Notes: generated from the letters alone by a model not told the origin. Shown: positions 6,882 to 15,587, numbered from the stretch's first letter. The stretch: 15,964 bases of DNA from Nitrospirota bacterium (GCA_021838765.1 JAKCCY010000053.1:1-15964), one strand, 5' to 3'. Translations and numbers: made by a program.

Positions 6882-7940
6882 GTGACGACATCTGCCAGGA
6901 CAAATGAAACGGAAGAAACGACCCCTTTCGAGGAAAAACGGGTTGTCAGCGGTATACAGCCTTCGGGGAGGATGCACCTTGGGAATTATATGGGAGCCCT
7001 TCACAACTGGATCGCCCTTCAAAACACTCATGATTGTTTTTTCTTTATCGCCGACTGGCATGCATTGTCCACGAACTATGAAAATACCCGGAATCTCATC
7101 TCAAATACACGGGAGATGCTCATTGACTGGCTCTCTCTAGGTCTTGATCCGGAGAAGTCAACCATATTCCTGCAGTCTGATGTCACGGAACATGCCGAGC
7201 TGAACCTGCTCTTCGGAATGATCACTCCGGTCTCCTGGCTGACCCGGAACCCGAGCTTCAAGGATCAACAGGAGCAGCTAGACAATCGGAATCTCTCCAT
7301 GTTCGGGTTTCTGGGATATCCGGTTCTGATGACAGCCGATATTGCCCTCTACCGGGCAACTCATGTTCCTGTTGGCCAGGACCAGCTGCCGCATCTAGAG
7401 CTTGCGCGTGAAATTGTCAGGAGGTTTCACCATTTTTATGGGCCTGCCATTCCCGAACCCATGCCACTTTTGACACCGACTCCCAAGCTTCCGGGACTGG
7501 ACGGACGTAAAATGAGCAAGAGCTACGATAACTGCCTGTATATTACGGATAGTGCCGAGGTTATCTGGGAGAAGATCAAGACCATGGTGACAGATCCTCA
7601 GCGAGTCCGAAGAAAAGATCCCGGGAATCCCGATGTCTGCCCGGTTTATGACTTGCACCGGGTCTTTACATCGGCGGAGGAGAGGCTCACGATCGAAACC
7701 GGATGCAGGACGGCAGGAATTGGATGCATTGACTGCAAATCCATTTTGCGCAACGGGATAGAGAGAGTTCTCTCACCGGCAAGGGAGAAACGTTCGGAGA
7801 TCTTGTCCAACCCCCAAAAACTCGATTCCATTTTGGAAAAGGGCGCCGAGAAAGCCAGATATGAAGCCAGAAAAACGATCCGTATCGTGAGGGATGCCAT
7901 GTTGCTTCCCGGAAAACCGGGCCACCTCGAACTTCATTAA
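6882..7940 (+). CDS. trpS: tryptophan--tRNA ligase
   Basis: This class Ic aminoacyl-tRNA synthetase charges tRNA-Trp in the cytoplasm. The GTG start at 6882 is supported by GGAG 8 nt upstream; an ATG at 6868 is out of frame. The 352-residue product is slightly longer than the usual ~330 because of a ~18-residue Thr/Glu-rich N-terminus before the conserved core R-V-V-S-G-I-Q-P-S-G. The HIGH-like signature is H32-L-G-N35 and the KMSKS loop is exact at residues 210-214 (G-R-K-M-S-K-S-Y-D-N). The ATP- and Trp-binding region V-G-x-D-Q is present in H-V-P-V-G-Q-D-Q-L-P-H. Cys residues cluster near the C-terminus (C-R-T-A-G-I-G-C-I-D-C), a pattern seen in some bacterial TrpRS enzymes that may bind metal. 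It sits between the M50 protease and accA in a close-spaced plus-strand cluster. Confidence 0.97.
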   Translation: MTTSARTNETEETTPFEEKRVVSGIQPSGRMHLGNYMGALHNWIALQNTHDCFFFIADWHALSTNYENTRNLISNTREMLIDWLSLGLDPEKSTIFLQSDVTEHAELNLLFGMITPVSWLTRNPSFKDQQEQLDNRNLSMFGFLGYPVLMTADIALYRATHVPVGQDQLPHLELAREIVRRFHHFYGPAIPEPMPLLTPTPKLPGLDGRKMSKSYDNCLYITDSAEVIWEKIKTMVTDPQRVRRKDPGNPDVCPVYDLHRVFTSAEERLTIETGCRTAGIGCIDCKSILRNGIERVLSPAREKRSEILSNPQKLDSILEKGAEKARYEARKTIRIVRDAMLLPGKPGHLELH

Positions 7941-7963
7941 TCGGTTCTGTTCGAGTCCAATCG

Positions 7964-7979
7964 ATCCTGAAAACAGGAT
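7964..7979 (+). repeat. small hairpin in trpS-accA gap
   Basis: ATCCTG and CAGGAT form a 6-bp stem with an AAAA loop in the 65-nt gap before accA. No T-run follows, so it is not a terminator. It could influence RNA stability or accA translation. Confidence 0.35.
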
Positions 7980-8005
7980 GACCTTATCAGAAGGAAGGAG
8001 CTCCT

Positions 8006-8854
8006 TTGGAGACTCATTCAAAAACATCGAAGACTGAAAGTCCCATCTGGGAAAAAGTGGTGATTGCCAGAGCCCAGGATCGTCCGACGGCTCTGGATTA
8101 TACGCAACGCCTGTTTACGAATTTCATTGAACTCCATGGTGACCGTGGTTTTAGGGACGACCCTTCGATAGTTTCAGGTATTGCAGGGTTTGAAGGCAGG
8201 ACCGTTGTCGTCATTGGCCATCAAAAAGGAAAAAGTTTCAAGGACCGGGTCTCGAGAAACTTCGGAATGCCCCATCCGGAAGGATATCGGAAAGCGTTAA
8301 GGATCATGCGCCTCGCCGAGAGGTTCAATATGCCGATCGTAACCTTTATTGACACTCCAGGGGCTTTCCCGGGCATTGAAGCCGAAGAAAGAGGGCAGAT
8401 CGAGGCTGTTGCCAGGAACATCATGGAGATGTTTCAGATCAGGGTTCCGATCATCTCATTTGTAATAGGGGAGGGAGGGAGCGGAGGAGCCCTGGCCATT
8501 GGGGTCGGGGATCGGGTCTATATGCTTGAAAACTCTATCTATTCCGTGATCTCTCCTGAAGCCTGTGCAGCTATCCTTTGGGAAGATGCCGGACGCGCAC
8601 CCGAGGCGGCCCAGAGCCTTAATATCACAGCCAGCGACCTTTTGCGTCTGAAGGTCGTTGATGGAATGGTCGAGGAACCACCAGGAGGAGTCCAGAAAGA
8701 CTTTTCAATGGTTGTTTCAAAAATCAAGTTGATTCTTGCAAGGGATTTCGAGATCCTTTCGCAAAAGTCAACCGATGAATTGCTGAATGACCGCTATGAA
8801 AAATTCCGGAAAATGGGCCCTTACAAGGATGGTTCCCGGAAGGATGCTTCGTAA
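8006..8854 (+). CDS. accA: acetyl-CoA carboxylase carboxyltransferase subunit alpha
   Basis: AccA and AccD form the carboxyltransferase that moves CO2 from biotin on AccB to acetyl-CoA, giving malonyl-CoA for fatty-acid synthesis. The TTG at 8006 is the likely start, with a strong AAGGAAGGAG upstream and no better codon in frame. The 282-residue product is shorter than the ~315-320 of typical AccA: the usual N-terminal helical segment of about 40 residues is missing and the sequence goes almost directly to I-W-E-K-V-V-I-A-R, then R-P-T-A-L-D-Y. Family signatures are intact, including G-H-Q-K-G, N-F-G-M-P-H-P-E-G-Y-R-K-A, F-I-D-T-P-G-A-F-P-G, G-E-G-G-S-G-G-A-L-A-I-G-V and S-V-I-S-P-E-A-C-A-A-I-L-W. 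It is last in the plus cluster and ends 23 nt from the convergent dnaE stop. accD is not in the window. Confidence 0.95.
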   Translation: METHSKTSKTESPIWEKVVIARAQDRPTALDYTQRLFTNFIELHGDRGFRDDPSIVSGIAGFEGRTVVVIGHQKGKSFKDRVSRNFGMPHPEGYRKALRIMRLAERFNMPIVTFIDTPGAFPGIEAEERGQIEAVARNIMEMFQIRVPIISFVIGEGGSGGALAIGVGDRVYMLENSIYSVISPEACAAILWEDAGRAPEAAQSLNITASDLLRLKVVDGMVEEPPGGVQKDFSMVVSKIKLILARDFEILSQKSTDELLNDRYEKFRKMGPYKDGSRKDAS

Positions 8855-8867
8855 ACAGTTCCGGGGA
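8833..8867. terminator. candidate bidirectional hairpin between convergent accA and dnaE
   Basis: TTCCCGGAA at the very end of accA can pair with TTCCGGGGA after its stop (nine positions, one wobble) around a 17-nt loop. No T-run flanks it on either side. Only 23 nt separate the two stop codons, so some shared termination signal would be expected here, but this one is weak. Confidence 0.3.
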
Positions 8868-8877
8868 CGGCCTTTCA

Positions 8878-11800
8878 TCAGGAAGCTTGGAAGGATCGCC
8901 CTTCTTCACGGCGTTTTTGGATCATGAAATCGCTCAACTCCTTTGGTAGTGCCTCCAGCCGGGTTGCTGCTCCCTCGCCGAACCGGTCTGTAACGGATCG
9001 AATGAATTCATCAGTCGGGTTCAGCTGGAGTTTTTTTCCGGCAAGCCAGCAGGAAGATGCCGGTTCCGTCATGATGTCGATTTCAACGATTGCCGGTGTT
9101 TTTCCGGGAAATCGATCGACAAGGTTTTTCATATCAATCATGTCCTGGGTCGAAAGTCCGTCACTCTGCAGACGAAGAATGACCGCGCTATAGAGATTTT
9201 TCATAATGTCGTCGAGAGTATCGACCCTGGTTGCCCGAATCTTCATCCCAAAATCATTTCTTTCAAGGCTGCCTGAAACCAGAAGAGGGATGTCGGCATC
9301 GAGACGGGACTCTATTCCCTGAAAAATATCCGGAAAAAGGACGACCTCAATCGACCCTTCAAGGTCAATCAGAAGACATTGGGCCATCCTGTCACCTTTT
9401 TTTGTACGGATGATCTTGAGAGAAGAGACGACTCCAAAAACGCCAATCATTGATCCTTCCGCTATGGAGTCAATCTCTCCGGTCGTTTTTGTCGAAAGCT
9501 TCTGGATCAGATCTCCATAATTGGCCATGGGGTGTGATGTCAGGTAGAAGCCAAGCGCCTCCCGCTCCTCTTTCAGAAGGGTTCTTTCATCCCATTCCGG
9601 AAGTTCCGGGAGCGGTGGAGGTGTTTCGGGATCGACAGAAAACTCCTTGAAAAGGCTGACCATTGGAGACTTTTTGCTCTGTTTGGCTTTTTCTGCCCAC
9701 TCAAGGAGCGGGTCAAGTGCTTCCATGGCGATGGACCTTTTGATTCCAAGGGAGCGAAAGGCACCGGATCGTATCAGTGCCTCTACGACTCGACGGTTGA
9801 CCTTTTTCCCTTCGATTCTCCTGATAAAGTCGGGAAAGTCCTTGAATGGCCCTGATTCGTTTCTCATCTCAATAATGGCATCGACCGCCTGCTTTCCGAC
9901 GTTTTTCACAGCCCCAAGTCCAAATAGAATCTTGGATCCTGAGCGGAGGCTGAAGTCGAATTCGCTTTCGTTGATGTCCGGAGCCATGACGGAAATTCCC
10001 ATATCCTTTGCCCCGACCAAAAACACACCGATCTTTTCCGTGTCATCGAGAGCATTCGTCAACAGGGCCGCCCAAAGCTCGAGAGGGTAATGAGCCTTGA
10101 GGTAAGCTGTCTGATAGGAAATCAGGGCATAGGCGGCGCTATGGGATTTATTGAATCCGTATCCCGCAAAAAAAGCCATGAGGTCAAAGACCTGTTCGGC
10201 TTTTTTAACGGGAAATCCCAGCCCCTTGGCCCCAAGGACAAACTTGTCCTTCATTTTTTCCATCTCTTCGGGTTTTTTCTTGCCCATCGCCCGTCTCAGG
10301 AGGTCCGATTCTCCAAGAGAAAATCCTCCGAGAATATTGGCAATTTTCATCACCTGTTCCTGATAGACGATAACCCCGTAGGTTTCTTTCAGAACAGGCT
10401 CGAGCTCAGGGAGCTCATAGACGATCTCTTTCGGATTTTTCTTTCTTTTTATGAAATCGTCGACCATGCCGCTATTGATCGGTCCTGGTCGATAAAGAGC
10501 GAGAAGTGCGATCAGATCTTCAAAATTTTCGGGTTGCATCTTGATAATGAGATCGGTCATTCCCCTCGATTCCAGCTGAAATATCCCGAGGGTTTTTCCA
10601 TGAGCCAGGAGTTCGTATGTTTTCGCATCATCGAGAGGAATTCTCTCGATTGAAAAGGAGGGATCCCTATCGTGAATCCGCCGGACTGCATCCTGGATCA
10701 GGGTCAGTGTGGTCAGCCCGAGAAAGTCGAATTTGACCAGACCAACTTTTTCCACATCATCTTTTGTAAATTGAGTCACAATTTCCCCGTCGCTTCCCCG
10801 CATCAGGGGAACGTGTTCCATCAGGGAATCTTTTGAGATGACCACGCCTGCCGCGTGAATCGAGCTATGGCGGGTAATCCCCTCAAGCTTCATGGACAGG
10901 GTGAAGAGATCCTGTATGCGTTGATCGGTTGAAACCAGGGTTTTTAATTCGGGATTTTCCTGAAGGGCCTTTTCAAGGGTCATCTCCAGGGCATTGGGAA
11001 TCATTTTGGCCACTTTGTCGACTTCCGAGTAGGTCATGGAAAGGACCCGGCCGACATCCCTGATAGAGCCTTTGGCACCCATTGTTCCAAAGGTTGCGAT
11101 CATCGAAACACGGTCTTCACCATATTTTTTGACAACATAGTCGATGACTTCCCCGCGTCTGTTCATGCAAAAATCAATATCGATATCGGGAAGGCTGACC
11201 CGTTCTGGATTCAGAAATCGTTCAAAAAGGAGACCGAAGCGGATTGGATCTATATTGGTAATCCGGAGGGAGTAGGCGACCAGGGAGCCTGCAGCGGATC
11301 CTCGTCCGGGACCGACGGGGATTCCCATTTCGCGGGCTTTTTTGATGAAATCCCAGACGATCATGAAATAGCCTTCATAACCCATTCTGGCGATGACGGC
11401 TATTTCCAGATCCAGACGTTTTCGGTATTCGTTTCTTTCTTCATCTGAAAAACGGGATTCAGAAAACCGCTCCTCAAGCCCTTCCAGTGTTTTAGAGACA
11501 AAGAGATCTTTTACGGATACCTCCGGAAACTGTCCAGCGTCGATCTTGTAATCGGGCATATGGGTTGTCTGAAGGTCCAGTTTCAGATCGACCATGTCCG
11601 CAACTCTCAGCGTGTTCTGGATGGCTTCCGGGAGCTCCTTGAAGGACTCGATCATTTCCCTGGGAGTCTTGATGTAAAATTCATCCGAGCCAAAACGAAG
11701 CCTGTTGGGCTCAGAAAGCGTTTTTCCTGTCTGGAGGCACAGGAGAATATCGTGCGGTGTAGAGTCTTCCCGTTCGAGATAATGGCAATCGTTTGTGGCC

Positions 11801-12450
11801 ACCAGAGGCAGATCCATCGCCCTGGCCATTTTGATGATTTCCTTGTTTGCGCGTATCTGGTCGTCTAGTCCATTGGCCTGGACTTCCAGAAAAAAATTCT
11901 CTTTTCCAAAAATATCCTGAAAAACGCCCGCTGTTGCGTAGGCGGTTTCATCGTCTCCTCGTGTCAGCATATAGGCAATTTGACCCTTGAGACATCCGGA
12001 AAGGGCAATAATACCCTCGTGGTACCGGGAGAGAAGCTCAAAGTCGACACGGGGACGAAAATAAAATCCCTCGATATGGGAAAGAGAGACAATTTTTAAA
12101 AGATTTTTATAACCCACTTCATTTTGAGCCAACAAGATAAGATGGAAGGAGGCGTTATTGATCTTGCGGCCCTGATGGGGGCCTTCGCCCATAAAGTGTA
12201 TTTCCCGTCGTTCATGCCGGGATCTTGGGGTAATATAGACTTCGCAGCCGATAATGGGCTTGACCCCTTCTTTTCGGGCCGCCTGGTAGAACTCGATGGC
12301 TCCGAAGAGATTCCCGTGATCGGTCATGGCTACGGCCTGCATGCCGGTCTCCCGGACCTTCTTCATGAGTGGAGGGATCTTGTTTGCCCCATCCAGAAGG
12401 CTATATTGGGTGTGGACATGAAGGTGGACAAATCGGTCAATGGAAGACAT
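8878..12450 (-). CDS. dnaE: DNA polymerase III subunit alpha
   Basis: This is the catalytic subunit of the replicative DNA polymerase. The ATG at 12450 has GGAG 9 nt upstream, and the 1190-residue length is normal for DnaE. The N-terminal PHP domain starts H9-L-H11-V-H13 and keeps M-T-D-H-G-N-L (44-46), G-C-E-V-Y (E70), A-L-S-G-C-L-K-G and T-N-D-C-H-Y. The polymerase active site has P421-D-I-D-I-D-F, followed by F-G-T-M-G-A-K-G-S-I-R-D-V-G-R, and the third Asp is D575 in V-K-F-D-F-L-G-L. The C-terminal third carries the HhH region, a possible clamp-binding site (S-P-M-V-S-L-F, coded around 9645-9670, without the usual Gln) and an OB-fold with G-V-V-S-S-L-K-I-I-R-T-K-K-G-D-R-M. It lies 51 nt downstream of the helicase gene on the same strand, probably in one operon. 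Confidence 0.98.
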   Translation of the reverse strand: MSSIDRFVHLHVHTQYSLLDGANKIPPLMKKVRETGMQAVAMTDHGNLFGAIEFYQAARKEGVKPIIGCEVYITPRSRHERREIHFMGEGPHQGRKINNASFHLILLAQNEVGYKNLLKIVSLSHIEGFYFRPRVDFELLSRYHEGIIALSGCLKGQIAYMLTRGDDETAYATAGVFQDIFGKENFFLEVQANGLDDQIRANKEIIKMARAMDLPLVATNDCHYLEREDSTPHDILLCLQTGKTLSEPNRLRFGSDEFYIKTPREMIESFKELPEAIQNTLRVADMVDLKLDLQTTHMPDYKIDAGQFPEVSVKDLFVSKTLEGLEERFSESRFSDEERNEYRKRLDLEIAVIARMGYEGYFMIVWDFIKKAREMGIPVGPGRGSAAGSLVAYSLRITNIDPIRFGLLFERFLNPERVSLPDIDIDFCMNRRGEVIDYVVKKYGEDRVSMIATFGTMGAKGSIRDVGRVLSMTYSEVDKVAKMIPNALEMTLEKALQENPELKTLVSTDQRIQDLFTLSMKLEGITRHSSIHAAGVVISKDSLMEHVPLMRGSDGEIVTQFTKDDVEKVGLVKFDFLGLTTLTLIQDAVRRIHDRDPSFSIERIPLDDAKTYELLAHGKTLGIFQLESRGMTDLIIKMQPENFEDLIALLALYRPGPINSGMVDDFIKRKKNPKEIVYELPELEPVLKETYGVIVYQEQVMKIANILGGFSLGESDLLRRAMGKKKPEEMEKMKDKFVLGAKGLGFPVKKAEQVFDLMAFFAGYGFNKSHSAAYALISYQTAYLKAHYPLELWAALLTNALDDTEKIGVFLVGAKDMGISVMAPDINESEFDFSLRSGSKILFGLGAVKNVGKQAVDAIIEMRNESGPFKDFPDFIRRIEGKKVNRRVVEALIRSGAFRSLGIKRSIAMEALDPLLEWAEKAKQSKKSPMVSLFKEFSVDPETPPPLPELPEWDERTLLKEEREALGFYLTSHPMANYGDLIQKLSTKTTGEIDSIAEGSMIGVFGVVSSLKIIRTKKGDRMAQCLLIDLEGSIEVVLFPDIFQGIESRLDADIPLLVSGSLERNDFGMKIRATRVDTLDDIMKNLYSAVILRLQSDGLSTQDMIDMKNLVDRFPGKTPAIVEIDIMTEPASSCWLAGKKLQLNPTDEFIRSVTDRFGEGAATRLEALPKELSDFMIQKRREEGRSFQAS

Positions 12451-12501
12451 TTACAGTTTCTCCGTCATAACAGCGTCTAAAAACACGGTTTGCTCACTGT
12501 T

Positions 12502-14445
12502 TCAGGAATACCAGTGTTCATAGTCTTCATGGCTAAAACGTTCACTTCCGGCCTCAAGCAGGAACCGGGATGGGGCGAGAGGTGCATATCGCCCCCTTCC
12601 TTGTGCCGATTTCGGTACACACAGGACCAGCTCTTTTCGTGCTCTTGTCACGGCCACATAAAAAAGCCTTCGTTCTTCTTCAATATCCGACATCCGCTCA
12701 AGGGACTTTTCCGAAGGGAAGAGTCCCTCATTGACCGATAAAAGAAAAACGGTATCCCATTCCAGGCCTTTGGCCTGATGAATGGACGACAGGACAACCC
12801 GGTCCGAAACAACAGAGCCTTCGAGCGCAGATTCCTCGAAGGATTCCAGGAGAGCGATTTCGGAAAGAAAGGTTTCAAGATCGGACTGATTGTCCAGCTG
12901 CTTTGCAAAAGCTTCAAGGTCTTCTTCTCTTTCCTGGGGATTTTCCCTGATATCGTAGAGTTCCTTTTTGTAGCCGAGGGAGAGTATCTCCCGGACCAGA
13001 AAGCCAAGCGAGTTGGTCCCGGAAATATAGCTTCTGCGAAGTGAGGAGAGTCTTTCTCCCAATGAGGTGACCCCAGCAACCAGCTTGGGAGTTAAGACTT
13101 TTCCGGCCTGGAGGGAGCACAGGGCCTCGACCGGATCATCGCAGGTCGCCATCCATTGCAGGATCTTTTCGGTGGCTTTTGGTCCAACCTTGGGGATCAT
13201 CCTCAAAAGCCTTGAAAAAGCCGAGCTGTCCCTCGGATTCAAAACAAGACGCAAATACGCAAGAATGTCCTTTATATGGGCCTGTTCATAAAATCTTAAA
13301 CCGGAAGTCAATGTGAACGGAATCCTTCTTCTTGCCAGTTCGATTTGAATGGAAAGAGAGAGATAATGGGAGCGGTACAGAACGCAAACCTCTCCCATCA
13401 TCTCTCCCCGGTCTTCTTTCTGGGAAATCCTCTTGGCGACGTATTGTGCCTGGTCGATATCAGAGTAAAAGGTTATGCATTCCGGAAGAGAGCCCTGATC
13501 CAGCACTGAGCGGAGTACTTTTGGAAGTTGCCTCTGGTTCTGGAGAATGACGCGATTGGCAATGTCCAGAATGGAAACCGTTGAGCGGTAATTGGTTTCC
13601 AGGCGGAAGACTTCCGCATTGGGATATCGTTCTGAAAAGGAGAGCATGTTTTCAACATTCGCTCCCCGGAATGAATAGATGCTCTGACTGTCATCCCCGA
13701 CAGCAAAAAGCTGCTGATGTCCTTGGGCAAGCCGATCGAGAAGGGCTGCCTGAAGGGGATTGGTGTCTTGATATTCATCGACCAGAATGAACCGGAACCG
13801 TCCCTGAAGGAGAGGGAGAATTTCCGGATCATCCAAAAGACGGTACCAGTATAATAAAAGGTCATCGTAGTCCAATAGCCTTGAGTCCTGTTTCCTGACC
13901 AAATATCTTCTTGCAATTTCCTCAAGTTCGGGAAGATAGCGGAACAGGTGCGGGTACCTGTCTCCCAATAGCTCTTCAAGTGCCATGAGTTTATTGGAGG
14001 CAAGGCTCATGATATTGAGAATCAGTGAGGCGGGAGGGAAGTCAGAGTCCTTTGTTCCAACGGTATCGACAAGTGCCTTGATCATATCGAGCTGGTCTTC
14101 CCTGTCCATGATGGTCAGAGCGGATGCAAGTCCAACCCTTTGCCCGAATTCCCTGATCAATCGAAAACCCACATGGTGGAAAGTGCCCGCCCAGGGCAGG
14201 GGGGGATGGTCTCCCAGAAGATCTTTGAGACGATTTTGCATGACAATTGCCGATTTCTTTGTGAAGGTCAACAAAAGGATTCTGTGAAAAGGCACTCCCT
14301 TGGAAAGAAGGTAGGCCGCGCGATAGGTGAGGACTCTTGTTTTCCCCGACCCTGCGCCTGCAAGAATCAGAGAGGGACCGTCTGGTGCGAGTGCCGCTTT
14401 TTGTTGTTCCTCATTTAAATCATGCTCAAAATCCACTGAATTCAT
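12502..14445 (-). CDS. pcrA: UvrD/PcrA-type ATP-dependent DNA helicase (superfamily 1A)
   Basis: This 3'-to-5' DNA helicase would act in nucleotide excision and mismatch repair and in clearing replication blocks. The start at ATG 14445 is preferred: it has a weak GGA upstream and puts L-N-E-E-Q-Q-K-A-A near the N-terminus as in the family. An in-frame ATG at 14493 with no ribosome site would add 16 residues. The 647-aa product has every SF1A motif: Q-motif (L-N-x-x-Q), Walker A A-G-A-G-S-G-K-T (29-36), T-F-T-K-K-S-A, motif II V-D-E-Y-Q-D-T-N, motif III G-D-D-S-Q-S-I-Y-S-F-R-G, motif IV L-E-T-N-Y-R-S, motif V S-S-I-H-Q-A-K-G-L-E-W and motif VI E-E-E-R-R-L-F-Y-V-A-V-T-R-A-R. It lacks the long C-terminal extension of E. 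coli UvrD and B. subtilis PcrA, so the choice among uvrD, pcrA and rep is uncertain. dnaE follows 51 nt downstream. Confidence 0.92.
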   Translation of the reverse strand: MNSVDFEHDLNEEQQKAALAPDGPSLILAGAGSGKTRVLTYRAAYLLSKGVPFHRILLLTFTKKSAIVMQNRLKDLLGDHPPLPWAGTFHHVGFRLIREFGQRVGLASALTIMDREDQLDMIKALVDTVGTKDSDFPPASLILNIMSLASNKLMALEELLGDRYPHLFRYLPELEEIARRYLVRKQDSRLLDYDDLLLYWYRLLDDPEILPLLQGRFRFILVDEYQDTNPLQAALLDRLAQGHQQLFAVGDDSQSIYSFRGANVENMLSFSERYPNAEVFRLETNYRSTVSILDIANRVILQNQRQLPKVLRSVLDQGSLPECITFYSDIDQAQYVAKRISQKEDRGEMMGEVCVLYRSHYLSLSIQIELARRRIPFTLTSGLRFYEQAHIKDILAYLRLVLNPRDSSAFSRLLRMIPKVGPKATEKILQWMATCDDPVEALCSLQAGKVLTPKLVAGVTSLGERLSSLRRSYISGTNSLGFLVREILSLGYKKELYDIRENPQEREEDLEAFAKQLDNQSDLETFLSEIALLESFEESALEGSVVSDRVVLSSIHQAKGLEWDTVFLLSVNEGLFPSEKSLERMSDIEEERRLFYVAVTRARKELVLCVPKSAQGRGRYAPLAPSRFLLEAGSERFSHEDYEHWYS

Positions 14446-14576
14446 GGCTATCCGTTCATCAGAAAGATGGGTTCTGGAAAATGGTTTCTCCATTGGGTCG
14501 CGGGATGGTGCAGATGGAAAATCACAAGAAGATTGCCAGTATCGAATTCAAAATGAAAGAGCCCTGACTCGCGGGA

Positions 14577-14605
14577 TTGAGATCCTAGTTGATATTTGGT
14601 ATCAT
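14577..14605 (+). promoter_or_regulatory. sigma70-type promoter for the membrane permease gene
   Basis: TTGAGA (14577-14582) and TATCAT (14600-14605) are separated by exactly 17 nt, a good match to the sigma70 consensus. It lies ~36 nt before the ATG of the NicO-like gene and points the right way. The 131-bp helicase/permease divergent gap holds no other clear pair. Confidence 0.6.
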
Positions 14606-14640
14606 CTCCAGACAATTAAAAACAATATGGGTTGAGGAAA

Positions 14641-15525
14641 ATGATCATACTACTTTTGGAAAGTCTTGGGTACGGGCTATTGCACGGTCTCCTGCCGGAC
14701 GAGCATACATGGCCAATCACGTTCAGTTACGCAATCGGAAATGCAACCGGTAAAAAAGGCGTCAAGTCAGGGTTTTATTTTTCTCTTGCGTTTATGATCC
14801 AAAGGGCAATTGCCTCTGAGCTTGCCTATCTGTTTCTCGCAAGCTGGCTTTTGAAAGAGGTTGTGAATTCCTGGGCCGACCTGATTGTAGGAATTGTCAT
14901 GTCCACAGCCGGGATCATCATCATCAGAAAAAAGCGTTATATTCACTTTCATCTTCTCGGGCATCATCATGAATCGCCGCAAGAGGTCGAGACTGATTCC
15001 CATGTTCTTTCCATGAGCCATGAGGCTCATGAGGCCCACACGAAACAAGGGGCTGATAAAGAGCCTGATGCGATTCCGACAAAGTGGGCCTTGATACACG
15101 GATTTATTGCGGGTTTTGGATTCGGTCCTTTTGCGCTCTTTATCTATACGACAGCGGCTCCAAGAATGACATCCGCTTGGCTTGGGTTTTTGCCAGGTCT
15201 TCTTTTTGGGTTGGGAACAATGATTATGCTGATGATTCTGGGGGGAGTATTCGGAGCATCCCTTAAACTGACAAAAAGATTCAATACGGAAGAAATTCAG
15301 TCGATCGGTCTCCATACAGGCTCCATGACTCTTCTTTGGGGTGGGGTGATCTTTGCTTCAGGAGGAATTTTGGGGCTGTCTCCTTATGGAAAAAATCTTC
15401 CTTTCGATCTTGGAAATGCACTGATTGTTCTGGTGATGCTAGGAGTGGCTGTTCCTGTTTTATTCTTTTCGATCAGAAAAGTGCTCCTCTGCAAAAAGAA
15501 TACCCCGATTCCCTCATCTCCCTGA
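14641..15525 (+). CDS. polytopic membrane protein with His-rich loop, NicO/UreH-like (possible Ni/Co or other metal permease)
   Basis: The product is a ~294-residue integral membrane protein with about six hydrophobic segments. The first segment holds H15-x4-D20-E-H22 (in L-H-G-L-L-P-D-E-H), close to the H-x4-D-H signature of the NicO/NiCoT and UreH-type families that move Ni2+ or Co2+. Between segments there is a polar loop (about residues 102-135) rich in His: H-F-H, then H-H-H-E, H-V-L-S-M-S-H-E-A-H-E-A-H. That is a typical metal-sensing or metal-storage loop seen in RcnA-like exporters. A second half opens with A-L-I-H-G-F-I-A-G-F-G-F-G-P, resembling the first half, as in internally duplicated permeases. 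Metal, direction and partner genes are not visible. The start is uncertain: ATG 14641 has GAGG only 3 nt upstream, and TTG 14632 is in frame. A sigma70-like promoter lies just upstream. A SafE/TauE-type protein is another possibility. Confidence 0.7.
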   Translation: MIILLLESLGYGLLHGLLPDEHTWPITFSYAIGNATGKKGVKSGFYFSLAFMIQRAIASELAYLFLASWLLKEVVNSWADLIVGIVMSTAGIIIIRKKRYIHFHLLGHHHESPQEVETDSHVLSMSHEAHEAHTKQGADKEPDAIPTKWALIHGFIAGFGFGPFALFIYTTAAPRMTSAWLGFLPGLLFGLGTMIMLMILGGVFGASLKLTKRFNTEEIQSIGLHTGSMTLLWGGVIFASGGILGLSPYGKNLPFDLGNALIVLVMLGVAVPVLFFSIRKVLLCKKNTPIPSSP

Positions 15526-15553
15526 GCTATTCTGTCAAAGGTGTCCTCAGCGG

Positions 15554-15575
15554 AATCCCCTGATTTTCGGGGATT
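15554..15575 (+). repeat. hairpin after permease gene
   Basis: AATCCCC and GGGGATT form a 7-bp stem with an 8-nt loop, 28 nt after the permease stop and 12 nt before the rrn P1 -35 box. The run after it is G-rich, not T-rich, so termination is doubtful. Confidence 0.4.
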
Positions 15576-15587
15576 TCGGGGGTTGCC

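Noticed and set aside
14512..14574. 20-codon peptide frame beginning M-V-Q-M-E-N-H-K-K in the helicase/permease gap
   Set aside because: It is too short, lacks a good ribosome site, and precedes the predicted promoter of the permease.
15554..15575. Terminator for the permease gene
   Set aside because: The stem is present but a G-rich run follows instead of T residues, so it was recorded only as a hairpin.
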